Assembly (NCBI GenBank): GCA_038326725.1
Contig: JBBQKI010000017.1
Span: 1-54,216 of the forward strand
Direction: 5' to 3'
Origin: JBBQKI01 sp038326725
Lineage (GTDB): Bacteria; Bacteroidota; Bacteroidia; Flavobacteriales; Flavobacteriaceae
Length of the DNA: 54,216 nucleotides
Shown: piece after piece, positions 51,745-54,216 of the stretch
How the letters are laid out: the number at the start of each line of letters is the position of its first letter
How positions within the stretch are numbered: position 1 is the stretch's first letter
Position numbers and translations under genes: made by a program
The notes under the pieces: model-generated
What the model saw: only the letters and a program-made list of their open reading frames with translations
Database searches by the model: none
What the model was told of the DNA's origin: nothing

Positions 51745-52646
51745 TACCCATTTACCGCCTCCACCGAGGTAACTTTCCCATGCATCATTTCCGAAAGCAT
51801 GGTTTCAATCCCGTTTTTTAAGGTAACTGTGGAAGATGGGCAACCGCTGCAGGCACCCTGTAAAATTACCCTTACGGTTTTGGTGTCCACATTATACGAA
51901 TCAAAAGCAATATGCCCGCCATCACTTGCCACCGCTGGTTTTACGTATTCCTCAAGGATGGAAATGATTTCCTTTTCAGTATCGGTTAATTCTTTGGCTG
52001 TTTTGTCTAAAATAATTTCCTGGGTTTTTTTGGAACTAAGGATTTCATCGTTCAAAACTACCTTTCCTGTTTCAATATAATTGCGGATAAATTCCCGCAG
52101 TTCCATCGTTATATCCTGCCATTCCGCAACATTATATTTCATGACCGATACATAGTTGGCGCTGATGAAAACCTCTTTTACAAAGGGGAAAGCAAAAAGC
52201 GATGAGGCCAAGGGAGCGTGCACCGCTTCATCAATGTTCTTGAATTCAAACGTCCCGTCCGCCAAGGGTTTGTTGGCTACGAACTTCATCACCGTGGGGT
52301 TGGGCGTACTTTCGGCATAGACGGTCACCGGTATTTTCTTTTGGATCTCCTTTTCCGTGATCACCGGCTTGCCGCTGTTCAAGTATTCTTCAATGGATTC
52401 CGCTACCTCTTGTTGTACCTCTTCCCATTCAACAATATTATATTTTTCGACGGCGATAAAATTCTGTGAAACATATACCGTTTTTACAAAGGGAAGGTAA
52501 AAAAGTTGTTGTGCCAGCGGACTTGTTTTGGCCTCGTCGATATTCTTAAACTCGAAGCTTTCGGCTTGAGTTAAAAAGATATTTGCGGTGAATTTTACAA
52601 TATTTTTATTTGAAGTAGGTTCTATATGGATGTTAAAGTGAAGCAT
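51744..52646 (-). CDS. NifU-family iron-sulfur scaffold protein with two Nfu N-terminal domains
   Basis: Nfu/NifU proteins hold and pass on iron-sulfur clusters. The 300 residues contain two copies of the Nfu N-terminal domain: residues of about 5-95 (KFTANIFLTQAESFEFKNID, VKTVYVSQNFIAVEKYN) and 110-200 (KFVANKPLADGTFEFKNID, VKEVFISANYVSVMKYN), then a C-terminal NifU domain with the cluster-binding Cys266 and Cys269 in GACSGCPSSTV. The doubled domain is a clear internal duplication, and its second copy keeps the STPNPTVMKF motif more faithfully than the first. It has a good promoter on the minus strand and is divergent from the surface-protein gene. Confidence 0.93.
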   Translation of the reverse strand: MLHFNIHIEPTSNKNIVKFTANIFLTQAESFEFKNIDEAKTSPLAQQLFYLPFVKTVYVSQNFIAVEKYNIVEWEEVQQEVAESIEEYLNSGKPVITEKEIQKKIPVTVYAESTPNPTVMKFVANKPLADGTFEFKNIDEAVHAPLASSLFAFPFVKEVFISANYVSVMKYNVAEWQDITMELREFIRNYIETGKVVLNDEILSSKKTQEIILDKTAKELTDTEKEIISILEEYVKPAVASDGGHIAFDSYNVDTKTVRVILQGACSGCPSSTVTLKNGIETMLSEMMHGKVTSVEAVNG

Positions 52647-52662
52647 TTATTTCTTTTTTCTG

Positions 52663-52693
52663 CAAAAATAGAAAAAGAAAACAATGGTTTCAA
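52663..52693 (-). promoter_or_regulatory. Promoter of the nifU gene
   Basis: On the minus strand: TTG at 52693-52691, a 20-base spacer and TATTTTTG at 52670-52663, both matching the consensus. The nifU start is 16 bases further. It sits back to back with the box of the divergent gene. Confidence 0.65.
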
Positions 52694-52701
52694 TATATTT
52701 G
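52694..52701 (+). promoter_or_regulatory. Candidate -7 box of the choice-of-anchor-L gene
   Basis: TATATTTG, an exact consensus match 20 bases before the start codon at 52722. No TTG at the expected -33 position. It directly adjoins the -33 TTG of nifU on the other strand, so the two promoters share a very short region. Confidence 0.5.
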
Positions 52702-52721
52702 GCATCTTAACAGGATTTAAT

Positions 52722-54216
52722 ATGAAGAAATTACTACTCCATCTCTTACTTCTATTCATTCCATTTATAGGTTTTTCTCAGATAACCGTTGATGGGACGC
52801 TGACAACTCAACAGTTGATAGAAGATGTATTGATAAACAACTCCTGTTCCGAGGTTTCCAATTTTATACAAAGCACTGGTACCGATTTTGGTACTGTTAA
52901 TGGAATTGGCGCTTTTGATGCTAACGGATCCGATTTTCCTTTTGCCTCGGGCATTGTTCTATGTTCGGGCAATCTGCAAAATGTGCCCGGTCCTAATGTG
53001 AATTTAAATAGCGATGGAGGTTTCGGTTGGCCTGGTGATGCAGACCTTGAGGCTTTTACTTCCGCAACCAATACGGGAAATGCTTCTTTTATACAGTTTG
53101 ATTTTGTACCTTCTGTTGATGAAATTAATTTTGATTTCATCATGGCTTCTGAAGAATACAATCTAAATTTTGAATGTACTTTTTCTGATGCCTTTGCCTT
53201 TATTCTCACCGACCAAGTCACTGGGGTTGCTCAAAACCTTGCTGTCTTGCCGGGTACCAATATTCCTATTGAAGTGACAAACATCCGTGAAGAAGTACCT
53301 GGACAATGTGCGGCAGTTAATGAACAATATTTTGACAAATACAATTTTGAGCCTTTTAATCCGGCGGCCTTGGCAGCTATCGACTATAATGGTCAAACAG
53401 TTTCCCTAACAGCAACAGGGCCTGTGATTCCAGGAAATTTATACACTATTAAATTAGTAGTTGCAGATGAAAGCGATACCGCTTATGATATAGCAGTATT
53501 TTTGGAAGCTGGCAGTTTCGATCTCGGAACGGTTGACCTTGGCTTGGACCTTACTACTGCCAACGGCATCGCCCGTTGTTTGGGCGAATCCTATACCATT
53601 GTCCCCGAAATTGATGCCCCTCCCGGCACCACTTATGAATGGCAATATGAAGATCCATTGGGCTCGGGCACCTTTGTGCCCTTTGTGCCTGCCGAAACGG
53701 GCGTAACCTTAACCGTTACCCAAACCGGGAACTATAAAATAATTGTCGATTTTAATGGTACCTGTACCCTGGAAGGAGATGTTTTTATTGAATTTGTTGA
53801 GCCCCCCGTAATTCCGGTACCATTGGATCCTTTAATTGTCTGCGACCCTGACAACGATGGCTTTGCGGAATTTGACCTTACCTTGGCAGACTTTTCAATT
53901 TCCGGCGGTGACCCAGATTTTACGGTTAGCTACCACGAGACCCAGTTCAATGCCGATAACAACCTGTTCCCCATTATTGGTTTTTACACCAACAACGACC
54001 CTTATAACGATGTTGTTTTCGCCAGATTGGACGGCAATAACAGTAGTTGTTTGGATACCGCCATACTTCCATTACAGGTCCGCGACACCCCTTTGGTTGC
54101 GGAACCTGCTCCTTTGCGCCTGTGCGATGACGACACCGATGGTTTTGCGATTTTCGATCTGGAAGTTGTGGAGCCCGAGGTTTTGGACGGGCTGGATCCT
54201 TTGCTTTACGACATCT
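52722..54216 (+). CDS. Large secreted choice-of-anchor-L surface protein, N-terminal part (3' partial)
   Basis: The frame runs to the window edge with no stop, giving 498 visible residues. It starts with a signal peptide (MKKLLLHLLLLFIPFIGFSQ). Residues of about 30-260 form a choice-of-anchor-L domain (ASGIVLCSGN, FDFIMASEEYN, FSDAFAFILTD). Next comes an Ig-like stretch with LTVTQTGNYKIIVDFNGTC, then at least two copies of a unit beginning CDPDNDGFAEFDLT and CDDDTDGFAIFDLE, which are Asp-rich and repeat-like. Such proteins in flavobacteria usually are over 1000 residues and end in a type IX secretion signal; that end is outside the window, so secretion by the SprA route is inferred. Adhesion or extracellular matrix binding is a likely role. 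Confidence 0.9.
   Translation, partial: MKKLLLHLLLLFIPFIGFSQITVDGTLTTQQLIEDVLINNSCSEVSNFIQSTGTDFGTVNGIGAFDANGSDFPFASGIVLCSGNLQNVPGPNVNLNSDGGFGWPGDADLEAFTSATNTGNASFIQFDFVPSVDEINFDFIMASEEYNLNFECTFSDAFAFILTDQVTGVAQNLAVLPGTNIPIEVTNIREEVPGQCAAVNEQYFDKYNFEPFNPAALAAIDYNGQTVSLTATGPVIPGNLYTIKLVVADESDTAYDIAVFLEAGSFDLGTVDLGLDLTTANGIARCLGESYTIVPEIDAPPGTTYEWQYEDPLGSGTFVPFVPAETGVTLTVTQTGNYKIIVDFNGTCTLEGDVFIEFVEPPVIPVPLDPLIVCDPDNDGFAEFDLTLADFSISGGDPDFTVSYHETQFNADNNLFPIIGFYTNNDPYNDVVFARLDGNNSSCLDTAILPLQVRDTPLVAEPAPLRLCDDDTDGFAIFDLEVVEPEVLDGLDPLLYDI

Overview
The window comes from a bacterium of the Bacteroidota, very probably a flavobacterium (Flavobacteriaceae). Evidence seen in the sequence: a complete alternative complex III (actABCDEF) joined to cytochrome oxidase genes, the giant gliding/type IX secretion protein SprA, a RemB-like outer-membrane protein, a NifU protein with a doubled N-terminal domain, a secreted choice-of-anchor-L adhesin at the right edge, promoter boxes of the Bacteroidota type (TTG, about 20 bases, TAnnTTTG), and almost no Shine-Dalgarno sequences. 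The genus cannot be fixed from this sequence alone. No tRNA, rRNA, insertion sequence, prophage or CRISPR array was seen; the window reads as core chromosome.

Layout. 1-3563: end of nusA, then infB and a clear terminator. 3744-4139 (minus): a small SPOR-domain protein. 4362-16158: a respiratory operon, actA-actB-actC-actD-actE-actF-coxB-coxA, ended by a terminator. It takes electrons from menaquinol through complex III to an A-type cytochrome oxidase. 16263-21230: ruvB, queG, maeB (malic enzyme fused to a phosphotransacetylase-like domain) and a small lipoprotein gene broken by two single-base losses. 21231-29858: ruvA and sprA nearly touching, then gcvH overlapping a VanZ-like gene. 29926-33739: two TonB-type proteins followed by a RemB-like barrel protein that carries the same TonB C-terminal fold. 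33746-34720 (minus): an exported metallo-hydrolase.

34847-39986: the second respiratory block: heme O synthase (ctaB), two subunit III genes, subunit IV, then a cysteine-free SCO-like protein, a true SCO copper chaperone, a DUF420 membrane protein and a small CxxC protein. It supplies the cofactors and small subunits for the oxidase whose large subunits lie about 20 kb to the left. 40144-47900: a MacB-type export system (ATPase, two permeases, two periplasmic adaptors, a TolC-type channel) running straight into tsaB. 47906-52646 (minus): an exported protein of unknown function, an MscS channel, a YyaL/DUF255 thioredoxin-fold protein and NifU. 52722 to the end (plus): the N-terminal part of a large secreted surface protein.

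Five starts were moved from the longest possible reading frame (actE, remB, ctaB, the first export permease and the broken lipoprotein gene) on the basis of signal peptides, gene junctions or promoters. The points most worth a second look are the helix-hairpin-helix tail on ActC, the TonB-fold array ending in a barrel fusion, a charged repetitive insert in SprA, a cysteine-free SCO paralogue, a terminator hairpin hidden in the end of tsaB, and a row of promoter boxes set about 20-27 bases before start codons. None of these amounts to a proven new system; most are modifications of known flavobacterial machinery.
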